From positions 1 through 26,919 of the forward strand of contig MHHC01000063.1 in NCBI GenBank assembly GCA_001805885.1: 26,919 bases of DNA, written 5' to 3'. The translations under genes were made by a program, and so were the position numbers. Positions 6,974 through 15,546 of the stretch are shown piece by piece. Origin of the DNA: Omnitrophica WOR_2 bacterium RIFCSPLOWO2_12_FULL_51_24 (lineage in GTDB: Bacteria; Omnitrophota; Gorgyraeia; Pluralincolimonadales; Pluralincolimonadaceae). How positions within the stretch are numbered: the stretch's first letter is position 1; each line of letters begins with the position of its first letter. The notes beneath the pieces were generated by a model. That model ran no database searches. It had not been told where the DNA came from and worked only from the letters and a program-made list of their open reading frames with translations.

Positions 6974-7498
6974 ATGAAAAATAAAGTCGGGATCATCGTT
7001 TTCACGGTTGTTATATTTTTAACCTTTGCGGGAAAGAACATAGCAGAAGGAGGCGAGAGAATGAAGATAACCAGTCCGGACTTTGAGAACGGCAAATCTA
7101 TTCCCGTGAAATTTACCTGTGAGGGAGATGATGTCAACCCTACCCTTATCGTCGAGGGTATACCGGAAGAGGCCAAGGGTCTCGCTTTGATAGTCGACGA
7201 CCCTGATGCCCCGGGAAAAATATGGGTACACTGGGTCGTTTATGATATCCCCATAGTCGGGCGTATCGATGAAAACAGCGTTCCCGGAAAACAGGGGATG
7301 ACAGATTTCGGAAGGAAGGGTTACGGAGGGCCTTGCCCGCCTTCAGGGACCCATCGTTACTTTTTTAAAATATACGCCTTGGATACGGCGCTTAACCTAA
7401 ATGAGGGGATAAGGAAGCCGGATCTGGAAAAAGCGATGCAGGGGCATATATTGGATGAGGCCGAACTGATGGGGTTGTATAAAAAAAGAGGAAGATAA
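6974..7498 (+). CDS. exported PEBP (YbhB/YbcL, Raf-kinase-inhibitor-like) protein
   Basis: A 174-residue protein with an N-terminal hydrophobic segment (residues 4-20, VGIIVFTVVIFLTFAG) that is probably a signal peptide, followed by a complete PEBP domain from MKITSPDFENG. Family signatures are visible: TCEGDDVNPTL, LIVDDPDAPGKIWVHWVVYDIP and GGPCPPSGTHRYFFKIYALD. Bacterial members bind small anionic ligands, but no general role has been proven. An internal ATG at 7061 with an AGGAGG-like site (AGAAGGAGGCGAGAGA) could give a cytoplasmic form lacking the signal; the full-length start sits 4 bases after the kinase stop. Confidence 0.88.
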   Translation: MKNKVGIIVFTVVIFLTFAGKNIAEGGERMKITSPDFENGKSIPVKFTCEGDDVNPTLIVEGIPEEAKGLALIVDDPDAPGKIWVHWVVYDIPIVGRIDENSVPGKQGMTDFGRKGYGGPCPPSGTHRYFFKIYALDTALNLNEGIRKPDLEKAMQGHILDEAELMGLYKKRGR

Positions 7499-8002
7499 AT
7501 GATAAAAAAGTTATCGGCTATAGCCGCTATGTTTGTTGTTCTGGAGACTAACCAGGGCGCGATAGAGATCAAGCTTATGCCGGAAGTTGCGCCGAAGGCC
7601 TGCGAGAATTTCACCAAGCTGGCGGAGAAGGGATACTATAATGGGCTGATATTCCATAGGGTCATAAAGGGATTTATGATCCAGGGAGGCGATCCTACGG
7701 GAACAGGCAGGGGAGGAGAGTCGGTCTGGGGAAAACCGTTTAGCGATGAGACCGATCAGAAAGTCCAGTTTGACAGCCCCGGTTTGCTGGCTATGGCGAA
7801 TGCCGGGCCTAATACGAACGGCAGCCAATTTTTTATCACTACCGCCAAGGCAGCGTGGTTGAACGGCAAGCATACGATATTCGGAAAAGTCATATCCGGA
7901 TATGACTTGGTCGAGAAGATAGAGAACACGGCTACCGGCAGGAATGACAGGCCTAAGTCCGAGCAGAAGATCATCAAGGCATATCTAAAGACCAATAAAT
8001 AA
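7499..8002 (+). CDS. cyclophilin-type peptidyl-prolyl cis-trans isomerase
   Basis: A 167-residue cyclophilin that catalyses cis-trans isomerisation of prolyl bonds. The core signature runs IFHRVIKGFMIQGGDPTGTG, LAMANAGPNTNGSQFFIT and WLNGKHTIFGKVISGYDLV, including the catalytic Arg of FHRV and the Gln of SQFF. The start at 7499 abuts the previous stop and has a GAGGA site; the family core begins at MFVVLETNQGAIEI (ATG 7529), so the first ten residues (MIKKLSAIAA) are an extension like a shortened signal peptide. Its DNA contains a 22-base perfect palindrome at 7887-7908. Confidence 0.93.
   Translation: MIKKLSAIAAMFVVLETNQGAIEIKLMPEVAPKACENFTKLAEKGYYNGLIFHRVIKGFMIQGGDPTGTGRGGESVWGKPFSDETDQKVQFDSPGLLAMANAGPNTNGSQFFITTAKAAWLNGKHTIFGKVISGYDLVEKIENTATGRNDRPKSEQKIIKAYLKTNK
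7887..7908 (+). repeat. 22-base perfect palindrome inside the cyclophilin gene
   Basis: AAGTCATATCC (7887-7897) is followed directly by its exact reverse complement GGATATGACTT (7898-7908) with no spacer. The segment codes for KVISGYDL, a normal part of the protein. Confidence 0.7.
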
Positions 8003-8010
8003 AAAAACAT

Positions 8011-8403
8011 ATGTCGAACGGCCATCTCGAAAAAAGGATATATTACCACGATACCGACTGCGGCGGAGTGGTCTATTACGCGTCATATTTAAAGCACCTT
8101 GAGGAGGGCAGGACGGAATTCCTCCGCGCGAAGGGGATAGACATCGGAGAACTTGCGCGTCAAGGGACTATATTTCCGGTCATCCGCCTTGAGGTCGACT
8201 ACAAAAGCCCCGCCCGCTATGCGGATGTCATCCGGATAATAACCTCGGTCGAGAAATTAGGGCACGCCTCAATACATTTCGAACAGGAGATAAAAAGAGG
8301 GGACGATCTTTTACTGAAGGCGAAAGTCGTCTGCGCTTGCGTCGATGCCGGTCTCAAAGCAAAACCTATCCCCGCGGAACTTTTCAAACTAAAGATTGTC
8401 TAA
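8011..8403 (+). CDS. ybgC: YbgC-type acyl-CoA thioesterase (hotdog fold)
   Basis: A 130-residue single hotdog-domain protein. The family signature is complete: YYHDTDCGGVVYYASYLKHLEEGRTEFLR, with the Asp of the DTD-GG segment as the expected catalytic residue, then RLEVDYKSPARYADVIRI. YbgC hydrolyses acyl-CoA or acyl-ACP thioesters and in many Gram-negatives is linked to the Tol-Pal envelope system; no tol genes are in this window. It is placed between a cyclophilin and an ECF sigma factor whose ATG follows the stop codon directly. Confidence 0.88.
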   Translation: MSNGHLEKRIYYHDTDCGGVVYYASYLKHLEEGRTEFLRAKGIDIGELARQGTIFPVIRLEVDYKSPARYADVIRIITSVEKLGHASIHFEQEIKRGDDLLLKAKVVCACVDAGLKAKPIPAELFKLKIV

Positions 8404-8946
8404 ATGAGTGAAGAGAGCATAGATTTCGACGAGCTGGTCCTGAAGCATAAGGACAAGGTCTTCAATTTATGCTACCGCTTTTTGGGGGATTACGAGGAAG
8501 CGAACGATTGCGCGCAGGAGGCGTTCGTAAAAGCCTATCGCTCTTTGAAGGATTTCAGGTTCGAGTCATCTGTCTCGACGTGGATATTCAGGATAGCGGT
8601 CAACACATGCAAGAATAGGCTCTCTTCCGCGCAATACCGCAGAAGCAGGTATATGGTGCGGCTGGATGAGCCCAAAGAGACGGATGACGGCGCGCAGGCG
8701 GTTGAAATAGGCGGCAGGTCGCTTTCTCCGTCGGCCGAATTGGACCGCAAGGAAAAAGGCGAACTGATACAGGAAGCTATAAGCTCACTTCCGGAAGACC
8801 AGAAATCGGTAGTAGTATTGCGCGATATCGAAGGTCTGCCATATGAGGAGATATCCGAAGTGACGGGTTATAACCTAGGCACGGTGAAATCGAAACTTGC
8901 GAGGGCGAGGCAGGAATTGAGAGAGAAGTTAAAGGGGCTGATCTAG
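8404..8946 (+). CDS. ECF-type RNA polymerase sigma factor (RpoE-like)
   Basis: A 180-residue sigma factor with regions 2 and 4 only. Region 2 (residues ~7-70): FDELVLKHKDKVFNLCYRFLG, DCAQEAFVKAYRSLKDF and STWIFRIAVNTCKNRL. Region 4 (~120-175): LIQEAISSLPEDQKSVVVLRDIEGLPYEEISEVTGYNLGTVKSKLARARQELREKL, a helix-turn-helix that reads the -35 element. The adjacent 8947 gene is the likely membrane-bound anti-sigma factor, and the next gene codes for an exported protein, a layout typical of envelope stress regulons. Confidence 0.93.
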   Translation: MSEESIDFDELVLKHKDKVFNLCYRFLGDYEEANDCAQEAFVKAYRSLKDFRFESSVSTWIFRIAVNTCKNRLSSAQYRRSRYMVRLDEPKETDDGAQAVEIGGRSLSPSAELDRKEKGELIQEAISSLPEDQKSVVVLRDIEGLPYEEISEVTGYNLGTVKSKLARARQELREKLKGLI

Positions 8947-9588
8947 ATGGACCGCGAAGACCCAAAAAATTTATTACCGGAAGAAGAGTATCTGAAACAG
9001 ATGAGCTCTTTGCCTAAGGTCAAAGCTCCGGAGGATTTTCTCGAAAAGGTGCATGAGCGTATAGAGAGGCGTTCCGCATTTGAAAAGATAATGCGTACCC
9101 TGTTTGTACCGGTAAAAGTCAAAGTCCCGCTGGAAGTCGCGGCTATGGCGGCGACGATAATCTTGATATTCTCGACCATCGGTATAAAGAAACCCGTCGA
9201 GCGCGAGGGCGGCAAGCGGGAAGCCGAGCAAGTTTTTGCCGATAGAGGATTCATCTCGGCCGATTTAAAGAGTAAAGCGGCTGCCTCGGTTCCGGCCGCA
9301 GAAAACAAACCGATAGAGCTTACTCTGAAGCCCTACTCGACCGAAATCCTTTCGAAAGTAAAAAACCAGGTCGAGCTGGCGCAGGGTAAAGTCACAAACA
9401 TTGAAGCCGATAAAGAGACGGGCATGCCTCAATACGTCGACGCCGAGATCCCCGCGGCGGATTACGGGAAATTCGTCGAGAAATTAGCGAGCATCGGCGT
9501 CCTTCAAGAACCCATCCTAAAAGAACTGCGCGAAGTCCGGAATACCGTCCGGATCCGCTTATTTATAAAAAAGGAGGAGGAGAGATGA
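8947..9588 (+). CDS. probable membrane anti-sigma factor
   Basis: A 213-residue protein directly after the sigma gene. The N-terminal part is charged and holds KAPEDFLEKVHERIERR, common in anti-sigma-like proteins. One transmembrane helix follows (residues ~61-77, VAAMAATIILIFSTIGI). The C-terminal ~130 residues are extracytoplasmic and contain LTLKPYSTEILSKVKNQVELAQGKVTNIEAD and an AEIPAADYGKFVEKLASIG segment similar to DUF4349/PASTA-flanking regions. The zinc motif HxxxCxxC of the ZAS family is absent. The role as anti-sigma is inferred from position and topology. Confidence 0.6.
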   Translation: MDREDPKNLLPEEEYLKQMSSLPKVKAPEDFLEKVHERIERRSAFEKIMRTLFVPVKVKVPLEVAAMAATIILIFSTIGIKKPVEREGGKREAEQVFADRGFISADLKSKAAASVPAAENKPIELTLKPYSTEILSKVKNQVELAQGKVTNIEADKETGMPQYVDAEIPAADYGKFVEKLASIGVLQEPILKELREVRNTVRIRLFIKKEEER

Positions 9589-10169
9589 AGAAGGCGTTTT
9601 TTTGTTTGGCGGTAATGCTGAGTTTATCATTGGCCGGAGAGGTTTCGGCGATGGATTTTTCAGCGGATATGGTCACCACCAGCGAGGGAATGACTACCAA
9701 TACAAAAGTTTTTGTAAGCGCAGACAAGAGCAGGATGGAAACTCCCCAGTCAGTGACTATATCGAGGATGGATAAAAAGGTCGTATGGATACTCATGCCC
9801 GAGCAGAAGATGTATATGGAGCAGGCTTTCGATCCCAGCAAGGTGATGGCCTCCTCCGAAAAAGTCGAAGGCGAGATTGAGCGCATGCCGCTGGGTAAGG
9901 ATACGGTAAACGGCAAGATAACGGACAAATATAAGGTGACTTATCAGATAGGGGGAAACAAAGATGAGATGTTTCAATGGATCGAATCGGGTTCCAACCT
10001 GCCTGTAAAATCGGCAGCGGTAGATGGCAGCTGGAGCGTAGAATACAGGAATATAAAAACAGGCCCGCAGCCTGATTCGCTATTTGAGATTCCCGCAGAT
10101 TACAAAAAATTCTCCATGGATATGCCGGATATGGGCGATATGATGAAAGAAATAGAGGGGAATGAATAG
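9585..10169 (+). CDS. exported LolA/DUF4412-like protein
   Basis: A 194-residue protein with ribosome site AGGAGGAG and ATGA overlap with the preceding stop. Residues 1-22 are a signal peptide ending in VSA. The mature part reads as a beta-rich LolA/DUF4412-like fold: FSADMVTTSEGMTTNTKVFVSADKSRMET, KVVWILMPEQKMYMEQ and EYRNIKTGPQPDSLFEIPADYKKF. Such proteins bind lipid or peptide ligands in the periplasm. The C-terminus is Met- and Asp-rich (SMDMPDMGDMMKEIEGNE), which could weakly bind metal. Its position behind the sigma/anti-sigma pair suggests it belongs to that regulon. Confidence 0.65.
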   Translation: MKKAFFCLAVMLSLSLAGEVSAMDFSADMVTTSEGMTTNTKVFVSADKSRMETPQSVTISRMDKKVVWILMPEQKMYMEQAFDPSKVMASSEKVEGEIERMPLGKDTVNGKITDKYKVTYQIGGNKDEMFQWIESGSNLPVKSAAVDGSWSVEYRNIKTGPQPDSLFEIPADYKKFSMDMPDMGDMMKEIEGNE

Positions 10170-12663
10170 GACGCGCATTTTTTCACTGGCGCTCGTTTTA
10201 TTATTATCCTGCGCCGTCCCTTATGCGGATGACCCCCAGGTCGAAAAAAAGATAAACGGCCTTATCAAGAAGATGTCGATATACGATAAGGTCACTTTCA
10301 TCGCCGGCAGCGATATGGACACATATCCCATCGAGAGGCTGGGTATCCCGCGGTTGAAGATGTGCGACGGGCCGGTCGGCGTGAGGCGCGGACAGGCGAC
10401 GGCGTTCCCTTCGTCGGTATGCATGGCGGCGACGTGGGATCCCGGGATGGTCTACGAGATCGCATCGGCGATCGCCGAGGAAGCGAAGGCGAAGGGCAGG
10501 AATATGTCGCTCGCGCCATGCATCAATATCCTGAGGGTGCCGATGGGAGGAAGGAGTTTCGAGGGTTTCGGAGAGGACCCGTATCTTGTTTCCCGGATGG
10601 CGGTAGCGTATGTAAAAGGCCTGCAGGAAAACAGGATCATTGCCACGGTAAAGCATTACGCATGCAACAATCAGGAGTGGGAACGGGGGACTATAGACGT
10701 AAAAGCGGACGAGAGGGCGCTTCGCGAGATCTATCTTCCGGCTTTTGAGGCCGCCATAAAAGAAGGCGGCTCATGGTCGGTCATGGCAGCTTATAATAAA
10801 GTAAACGGCTACCATTGTTCCGAGAACGATCATCTGCTCAACGATATACTGAAAAAGGAATGGGGGTTCAAAGGATTTGTCGTCTCGGACTGGGGAGCGA
10901 CTCACAGCACCGTTAATGCCGCTAATTACGGCCTCGACCTCGAGATGCCGAATGGCGATTTCTTTAACGATGACCTGATAGACGCCGTCAATAGCGGAAA
11001 AGTTAAAGAATCGGTTATCGACGACAAGGTAAGGCGCATCTTAAGGGCGATGTTCTGGCTCGGCCTCTTCGACGCCAAACTGCCGGCAGTCGGCGGCGCC
11101 CTTGATACTCCGGAACACAGACAGGTGGCATTTCGGTCGGCCAGAGAGGGGATAGTGCTTTTAAAAAATTCCGGCGCTATCCTTCCGATAGACCCGAAAA
11201 AGATAAAGTCGATAGCGGTAATAGGGCCCAACGCGTCCGTAAACAGGCACGGGGGCGGCGGTAGCTCGGTGGTAACGCCGTTTTACTCGATAAGTCTTTT
11301 GGATGCGTTAAAAAATAAAATAGGGGATAAAACGGCAATTAATTATGCGCCGGGATGCATAATGGAAAATGAGGTTATCCCCGTCGGATCATCGGCGCTT
11401 TCTACGAGATATAATAATGCCGAGGTAAACGGCCTTACCGGAGAATACTTTAATAACAAAGACCTCAGCGGCAGTCCGGCGCTCACAAGGACAGACAAAC
11501 AGGTGAATTTTAACTGGCACGGCGGTTCGCCGGCCAAAAATATCCATCCGGATATTTTTTCCGCAAGATGGAAGGGCAAATTGGCCGCTCCTGCCAGCGA
11601 CGAATATGAATTGCAGCTTACAAGCGATGACGGCTCGCGCTTATATCTCGACGGAAAATTAGTCATAGATAACTGGGGAGACCATCCTTATACGCTGAAA
11701 AGCGCGAAGGTCAACCTTGAGGCGGGAAAGAGTTACGACTTGCGGATAGAATATTACGAAAATTGGGGCGACGCGTCAGTCAAATTCGGCTGGGCGAGGA
11801 CCGGCCAGCTATTGAACGAGGCCGTTGAAGCAGCGAAAAGATCTGAGATAGCGATCGTGTGCGCCGGCCTTTCCTGGAAATACGAGAGCGAGGGCGCCGA
11901 CAGACAGGATATGGACCTGCCGGCTTATCAGGACGAGTTGATCGAAAAAGTCGCAGGCGCGAATAAAAATACCATAGTGGTCCTGAACAGCGGCGCGCCG
12001 ATATCGATGGATAGATGGATAGATGCCGTGCCGGCCCTGGTCGAGTCATGGTATGCGGGCCAGGAAGGCGGAAACGCGGTCGCCGATATCCTCCTGGGCG
12101 ATTACAATCCCAGCGGTAAGCTTCCCATGACTTTTCCGATGCGGTGGGAAGACTGCTCGGCTTACGGCTCATATCCCGGAAAAGACGGAAAGACATTTTA
12201 CTCAGACGGCATATTTGTCGGTTACCGCCATTTCGACAGGAAGGGTACCAGGGTTCTCTTTCCGTTCGGTTACGGCCTTTCTTATACGACCTTCGAATAC
12301 AGCAACCTCTCGATAACGCCGGGCGTTATGACCGACAGTAAAATAGATCTCGAGGTAAGCTTTGACCTCAAGAACACGGGCCAAAGGGAAGGGGCTGAGG
12401 TAGCTCAGCTATATATAAAAGACGCCGAATCGAGCGTCGAGCGGCCGGTAAAAGAACTCAAAGGGTTTAAAAGGGTGGATCTGAAGCCCGGGGAGACAAA
12501 AAAGGTGACATTCAAACTCGACAAAAGATCCCTCGCGTTTTATGATGCCGATAAAAAGGATTGGGTCGCAGAGCCGGGAGAATTCGAGGCCCTTGTCGGC
12601 GGTTCGTCGATGGATATAAAACTCAAAGGTATCTTCATTTTACAGAGAGGCAGGTTGCTTTGA
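10162..12663 (+). CDS. secreted GH3 beta-glycosidase with PA14 insert
   Basis: An 833-residue enzyme starting with a signal peptide (residues 1-22). Domain order: GH3 TIM barrel (~30-300), GH3 C-terminal alpha/beta domain split by a PA14 carbohydrate-binding domain (~425-555, LTGEYFNNKDLSGSP to DASVKFGW), and a C-terminal fibronectin-III-like domain (~735-825). The nucleophile is Asp243 in VVSDWGATHS; the probable acid/base is Glu577 in YESEGADRQDMDLP, with KHYACNNQE and FGEDPYLVSR as substrate-binding segments. Expected activity is release of beta-linked glucose or related sugars outside the cytoplasm; the exact substrate is unknown. It overlaps the previous gene by 8 bases and the next by 4. 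Confidence 0.95.
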   Translation: MNRTRIFSLALVLLLSCAVPYADDPQVEKKINGLIKKMSIYDKVTFIAGSDMDTYPIERLGIPRLKMCDGPVGVRRGQATAFPSSVCMAATWDPGMVYEIASAIAEEAKAKGRNMSLAPCINILRVPMGGRSFEGFGEDPYLVSRMAVAYVKGLQENRIIATVKHYACNNQEWERGTIDVKADERALREIYLPAFEAAIKEGGSWSVMAAYNKVNGYHCSENDHLLNDILKKEWGFKGFVVSDWGATHSTVNAANYGLDLEMPNGDFFNDDLIDAVNSGKVKESVIDDKVRRILRAMFWLGLFDAKLPAVGGALDTPEHRQVAFRSAREGIVLLKNSGAILPIDPKKIKSIAVIGPNASVNRHGGGGSSVVTPFYSISLLDALKNKIGDKTAINYAPGCIMENEVIPVGSSALSTRYNNAEVNGLTGEYFNNKDLSGSPALTRTDKQVNFNWHGGSPAKNIHPDIFSARWKGKLAAPASDEYELQLTSDDGSRLYLDGKLVIDNWGDHPYTLKSAKVNLEAGKSYDLRIEYYENWGDASVKFGWARTGQLLNEAVEAAKRSEIAIVCAGLSWKYESEGADRQDMDLPAYQDELIEKVAGANKNTIVVLNSGAPISMDRWIDAVPALVESWYAGQEGGNAVADILLGDYNPSGKLPMTFPMRWEDCSAYGSYPGKDGKTFYSDGIFVGYRHFDRKGTRVLFPFGYGLSYTTFEYSNLSITPGVMTDSKIDLEVSFDLKNTGQREGAEVAQLYIKDAESSVERPVKELKGFKRVDLKPGETKKVTFKLDKRSLAFYDADKKDWVAEPGEFEALVGGSSMDIKLKGIFILQRGRLL

Positions 12664-13628
12664 CATTTATTGGGCAATTCGTATCGCTGGGCATTTTTCT
12701 CATTATCGTCCTCGCCGTGTATATAAAAGAGGGGCTGCTGATATCCGGTTTTATCCTCCACAAGTTACGGCGCAGGGAAGGAGCTTCGGGTTTTTTTACG
12801 AAAAAAGCCATAGCAGTCCATATCCTGGCCGTGACCGGCATCCTCTGTTTTCTCTACGGCATTTTTATAGAGCCGCACTGGATAGAGGTAAAGAGGATTG
12901 AGCTCGATACCGGAAAATTCACCCATGCCGTTCTCCGCATAGTCCAGATATCGGATCTGCATACTGACCCGAAGGGAATAAATGAGAAGAAACTGATAGG
13001 TATGGTCAATTCCCTGGATCCCGACATAATAGTCTTTACCGGTGACACTATGAATACGCCGAAAGCCCTGCCGGTCTTTAAGTCGACCCTGAAAAGCCTA
13101 AAGGCAAATATCGGAAAATTCGCGGTGAACGGGAACTTCGATTACTGGTACCTGCGCGGCCTGGACCTGTTCGGGGGGACCGGTTTTCTCGTCCTGGACG
13201 GCGAGACCGTAAGGATAAGCAAAGATGGCGACATCTTTTTTATTTCGGGGCTAAATTTCGAGCATAAAAGATATTGGCTTGATCTTTTAAGGAAAGTGCC
13301 AAGGGGATATTACAGCATATTTTTGTACCATACGCCCGACCTGATCGAGGATATAGGTGGCGTAAATGTCGATCTTTATCTTGCCGGCCACACGCACGGC
13401 GGACAGGTAGCCCTTCCATTCTATGGGGCTATCATCACGCTCTCAAAACATGGCAAGAGATATGAAGCCGGAGAATACAAAGTCGGCAGAACCGTCCTTT
13501 ACGTGAACCGGGGCCTGGGCACCGAAGGGAAAGCGGGGATCAGGGTGAGGTTCTTAGCGCGGCCCGAGGTAACCGTATTCGATATCCGTCCTGCGCTTGC
13601 CGGCGCTAAAGATGAGATTGGCCGTTGA
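12660..13628 (+). CDS. membrane-anchored metallophosphoesterase (YkuE/YaeI-like)
   Basis: The frame is open from further upstream inside the GH3 gene, but the best start is TTG at 12660, overlapping the GH3 stop (TTGA) with GAGAGG nine bases before it; this gives 322 residues. Two hydrophobic helices (residues ~3-23 and ~48-65) anchor the protein. The phosphoesterase domain shows the metal-binding motifs: QISDLHTD, VFTGDT, NGNFDYW, a lone His in FLYHTPD and LAGHTHGGQ. Usual members have GNHDY; here the His is Phe (GNFDY). YkuE/YaeI relatives act on phospholipid or UDP-lipid phosphates at the membrane. The C-terminal VNRGLGTEG segment is also typical. Confidence 0.88.
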   Translation: MTFIGQFVSLGIFLIIVLAVYIKEGLLISGFILHKLRRREGASGFFTKKAIAVHILAVTGILCFLYGIFIEPHWIEVKRIELDTGKFTHAVLRIVQISDLHTDPKGINEKKLIGMVNSLDPDIIVFTGDTMNTPKALPVFKSTLKSLKANIGKFAVNGNFDYWYLRGLDLFGGTGFLVLDGETVRISKDGDIFFISGLNFEHKRYWLDLLRKVPRGYYSIFLYHTPDLIEDIGGVNVDLYLAGHTHGGQVALPFYGAIITLSKHGKRYEAGEYKVGRTVLYVNRGLGTEGKAGIRVRFLARPEVTVFDIRPALAGAKDEIGR

Positions 13629-13653
13629 AAAAGCCCCTTATTTGTGGTATATA
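13625..13653 (+). promoter_or_regulatory. candidate promoter of ferritin/rubrerythrin
   Basis: TTGAAA (13625-13630), overlapping the stop codon of the phosphoesterase, and TATATA (13648-13653) are 17 bases apart; a second TATAAT at 13652 is 21 bases from the -35. Either would start transcription about 40-45 bases before the ferritin ATG. Confidence 0.4.
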
Positions 13654-13703
13654 TAATCATCCCGCCGGAACGTAAAAGCAAGCGAAAACAAAGGAGGATT
13701 ACG

Positions 13704-14195
13704 ATGGTCATCAAGGACAAGGTCCAAAAGGCAATAAACAAACAGATAAACGTCGAGCTCTACTCCTCACATCTCTATCTTTCGATGGCGGCGTATTTCG
13801 AATCGATCAGTCTCCGCGGATTCGCGCACTGGATGAAAGCCCAGTCCGACGAGGAGAGGGGTCACGCGATGAAATTGTATGAATACATCGTCGAGAGGAA
13901 CGGGATAGTGGGCCTCACCGAGATAGACGGCCCGAAGACCGAATGGAAATCTCCGATTGCCGCGTTCAGCGAGACGTATGCCCATGAGGTAAAGGTTACT
14001 TCGATGATAAATGACATCCTGTCTCTTGCCAGGGAAGAGGGCGACTACGCGACCGAGGAGATGCTGGATTGGTTTGTTCACGAACAGATGGACGAGGAAG
14101 CCAACCCTAAGCTCATCATCGATAAATTGAAGATAATAAAGGATTCCGGCGACGGCCTGTTGAGGCTGGATAGCGAGCTCGGGGAACGTAAATAG
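13704..14195 (+). CDS. ftnA: ferritin (non-haem, FtnA-like)
   Basis: ATG at 13704 follows an AAAGGAGG site, giving a 163-residue protein; an earlier in-frame ATG at 13644 lies between promoter and ribosome site and is rejected. The sequence is a canonical bacterial ferritin: INVELYSSHLYLSMAAYFES, MKAQSDEERGHAMKLYEYIVERNG and EEMLDWFVHEQMDEEANPKLIIDKLK. The ferroxidase ligands (Glu of VELYSS, the E-R-G-H motif and Glu/Gln of HEQMDEE) are present. It oxidises and stores iron in a 24-subunit shell in the cytoplasm. Rubrerythrin follows 12 bases later, a typical anaerobe oxidative-stress pair that lowers both free iron and peroxide. Confidence 0.95.
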   Translation: MVIKDKVQKAINKQINVELYSSHLYLSMAAYFESISLRGFAHWMKAQSDEERGHAMKLYEYIVERNGIVGLTEIDGPKTEWKSPIAAFSETYAHEVKVTSMINDILSLAREEGDYATEEMLDWFVHEQMDEEANPKLIIDKLKIIKDSGDGLLRLDSELGERK

Positions 14196-14207
14196 GGGAG
14201 ATAAGGG

Positions 14208-14786
14208 ATGGACAAATCGTTAAAAGGCACAAGGACAGAGAAGAACCTGCTGGCGGCTTTCGCCGGTGAATCTCAGGCGAGGAACAGATATACCTATTTT
14301 GCCAGCGCTGCCAGGAAAGAAGGTTACGAGCAGATAGCTAATATATTCATCGAGACGGCGGAGAACGAGAAGGAACACGCTAAAGTTTTTTTCAAGCATC
14401 TTGAGGGCGGCGATGCCGAGATAACGGCCACCTACCCCGCCGGTATGATCAATAACACAAAATCAAACCTTGAGGCCGCGGCAGCCGGGGAGAACATGGA
14501 ATGGACCACGATATACTCAGATTTCGCGAAGATAGCCAAAGACGAGGGATTTCCCGAAGTTGTCCGTTCGTTCGAGCAGGTCTCAAAAGTGGAGAAATTC
14601 CACGAATCGAGATATAGAAGGCTGATAAGCAACATAGTGAACGGAGAAGTATTTAAAAAGAAGACCCCGGTCAAATGGCATTGCATAAACTGCGGCTACG
14701 TGTCCGAAGGAGTGGAAGCTCCCAAAGAATGCCCGGCCTGCAAACACCCGCAGGCGTTTTACGAGGTCCTTTCCGAGAATTTCTAA
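14208..14786 (+). CDS. rbr: rubrerythrin
   Basis: A 192-residue two-domain protein. The ferritin-like diiron domain (1-~145) has FAGESQARNRYTYFASAA, ETAENEKEHAKVFFKHL and SKVEKFHESRYRRL with the Glu/His ligand set. The C-terminal rubredoxin-like domain has CINCGY and CPACKHPQAFYEV, which bind one iron through four cysteines. It reduces hydrogen peroxide to water in the cytoplasm of anaerobes, using electrons from rubredoxin or NADH reductases. GGGAGATAAGGG precedes the start. It is coupled to ferritin upstream. Confidence 0.96.
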   Translation: MDKSLKGTRTEKNLLAAFAGESQARNRYTYFASAARKEGYEQIANIFIETAENEKEHAKVFFKHLEGGDAEITATYPAGMINNTKSNLEAAAAGENMEWTTIYSDFAKIAKDEGFPEVVRSFEQVSKVEKFHESRYRRLISNIVNGEVFKKKTPVKWHCINCGYVSEGVEAPKECPACKHPQAFYEVLSENF

Positions 14787-14808
14787 CGGTCCCTTATTCC
14801 AGCCGGAT

Positions 14809-15546
14809 ATGCGAAACCTTAAAAGATACCTCAAGATCCTGGCGATAGCCGTTATTGTCGCGGCCGCGGCCATTACGCTCTTTACCGTCTTTTTTGACCA
14901 GGCGGTCATCGTGCGCAAATCCACTATCTACCGCGTCAATACCGATAATAAGCTAGTCGCCCTGACTTTCGACGACGGCCCCTCTCCGGTATGGACGCCG
15001 CAGATCCTCGACGAGCTTAAAGAGGCAGGTATCAAAGCGACCTTTTTTATGGTGGGAAAACATGTGGAGAAATATCCCGAGACCGCAAAACGCGTTGCGC
15101 GTGAAGGACACGAGATAGAAAACCACGGATACGACCATAAGGTCATGGTCTATTATAAAATAGACGAACTCAGGAAAGAGATAAATGATACGGAGAAGAT
15201 CATCAAGGACGTCACCGGGCAGACGACAGGATATTTCAGGCCGCCTAAGGCCTGGCTTACTAATGTGGAGAAACAAAAGATCAAGGAGATGGGATATGGT
15301 ATCGTGTTATGGTCTTTAAACTCCAAGGATTGGGTGACATTTCACGATAAGCAGATTACCTCATACCTTTTAAGACATATCAGGCCGGGAGATATCATTC
15401 TATTCCATGATAGCGGAGGTGTTTTCAGCACTGAAGGAGGAGACCGTAAGCAAACAGTCAAGACTATCCCGCGGCTGGTAAGGAAACTAAAGGAAAAAGG
15501 CTATAGGTTTGTGACGATATCGGAATTATTAAACAGTAAAAGATAA
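14809..15546 (+). CDS. polysaccharide deacetylase (NodB/CE4)
   Basis: A 245-residue protein with an N-terminal signal anchor (residues ~7-28, ILAIAVIVAAAAITLFTVFF) and a NodB domain. CE4 motifs are complete: LTFDDGPSP (catalytic base and metal Asp), ENHGYDH (metal His-x3-His), FRPPKAW and IILFHDSGG. It removes N-acetyl groups from peptidoglycan or another cell-surface polymer; the substrate cannot be told from sequence. It starts 22 bases after rubrerythrin, and its TAA shares one base with the ATG of the next gene. Confidence 0.93.
   Translation: MRNLKRYLKILAIAVIVAAAAITLFTVFFDQAVIVRKSTIYRVNTDNKLVALTFDDGPSPVWTPQILDELKEAGIKATFFMVGKHVEKYPETAKRVAREGHEIENHGYDHKVMVYYKIDELRKEINDTEKIIKDVTGQTTGYFRPPKAWLTNVEKQKIKEMGYGIVLWSLNSKDWVTFHDKQITSYLLRHIRPGDIILFHDSGGVFSTEGGDRKQTVKTIPRLVRKLKEKGYRFVTISELLNSKR

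Noticed and set aside
11780..12196. 138-codon open frame on the - strand opposite the GH3 gene
   Set aside because: It lies wholly inside a strongly supported glycosidase gene, is Arg/Ser/Pro-rich as expected for an antisense shadow, and has no ribosome site.
12561..12659. Upstream extension of the metallophosphoesterase from ATG 12561
   Set aside because: It would overlap the GH3 C-terminal domain by about 100 bases and adds an Arg-rich, non-family sequence; TTG at 12660 with GAGAGG fits better.
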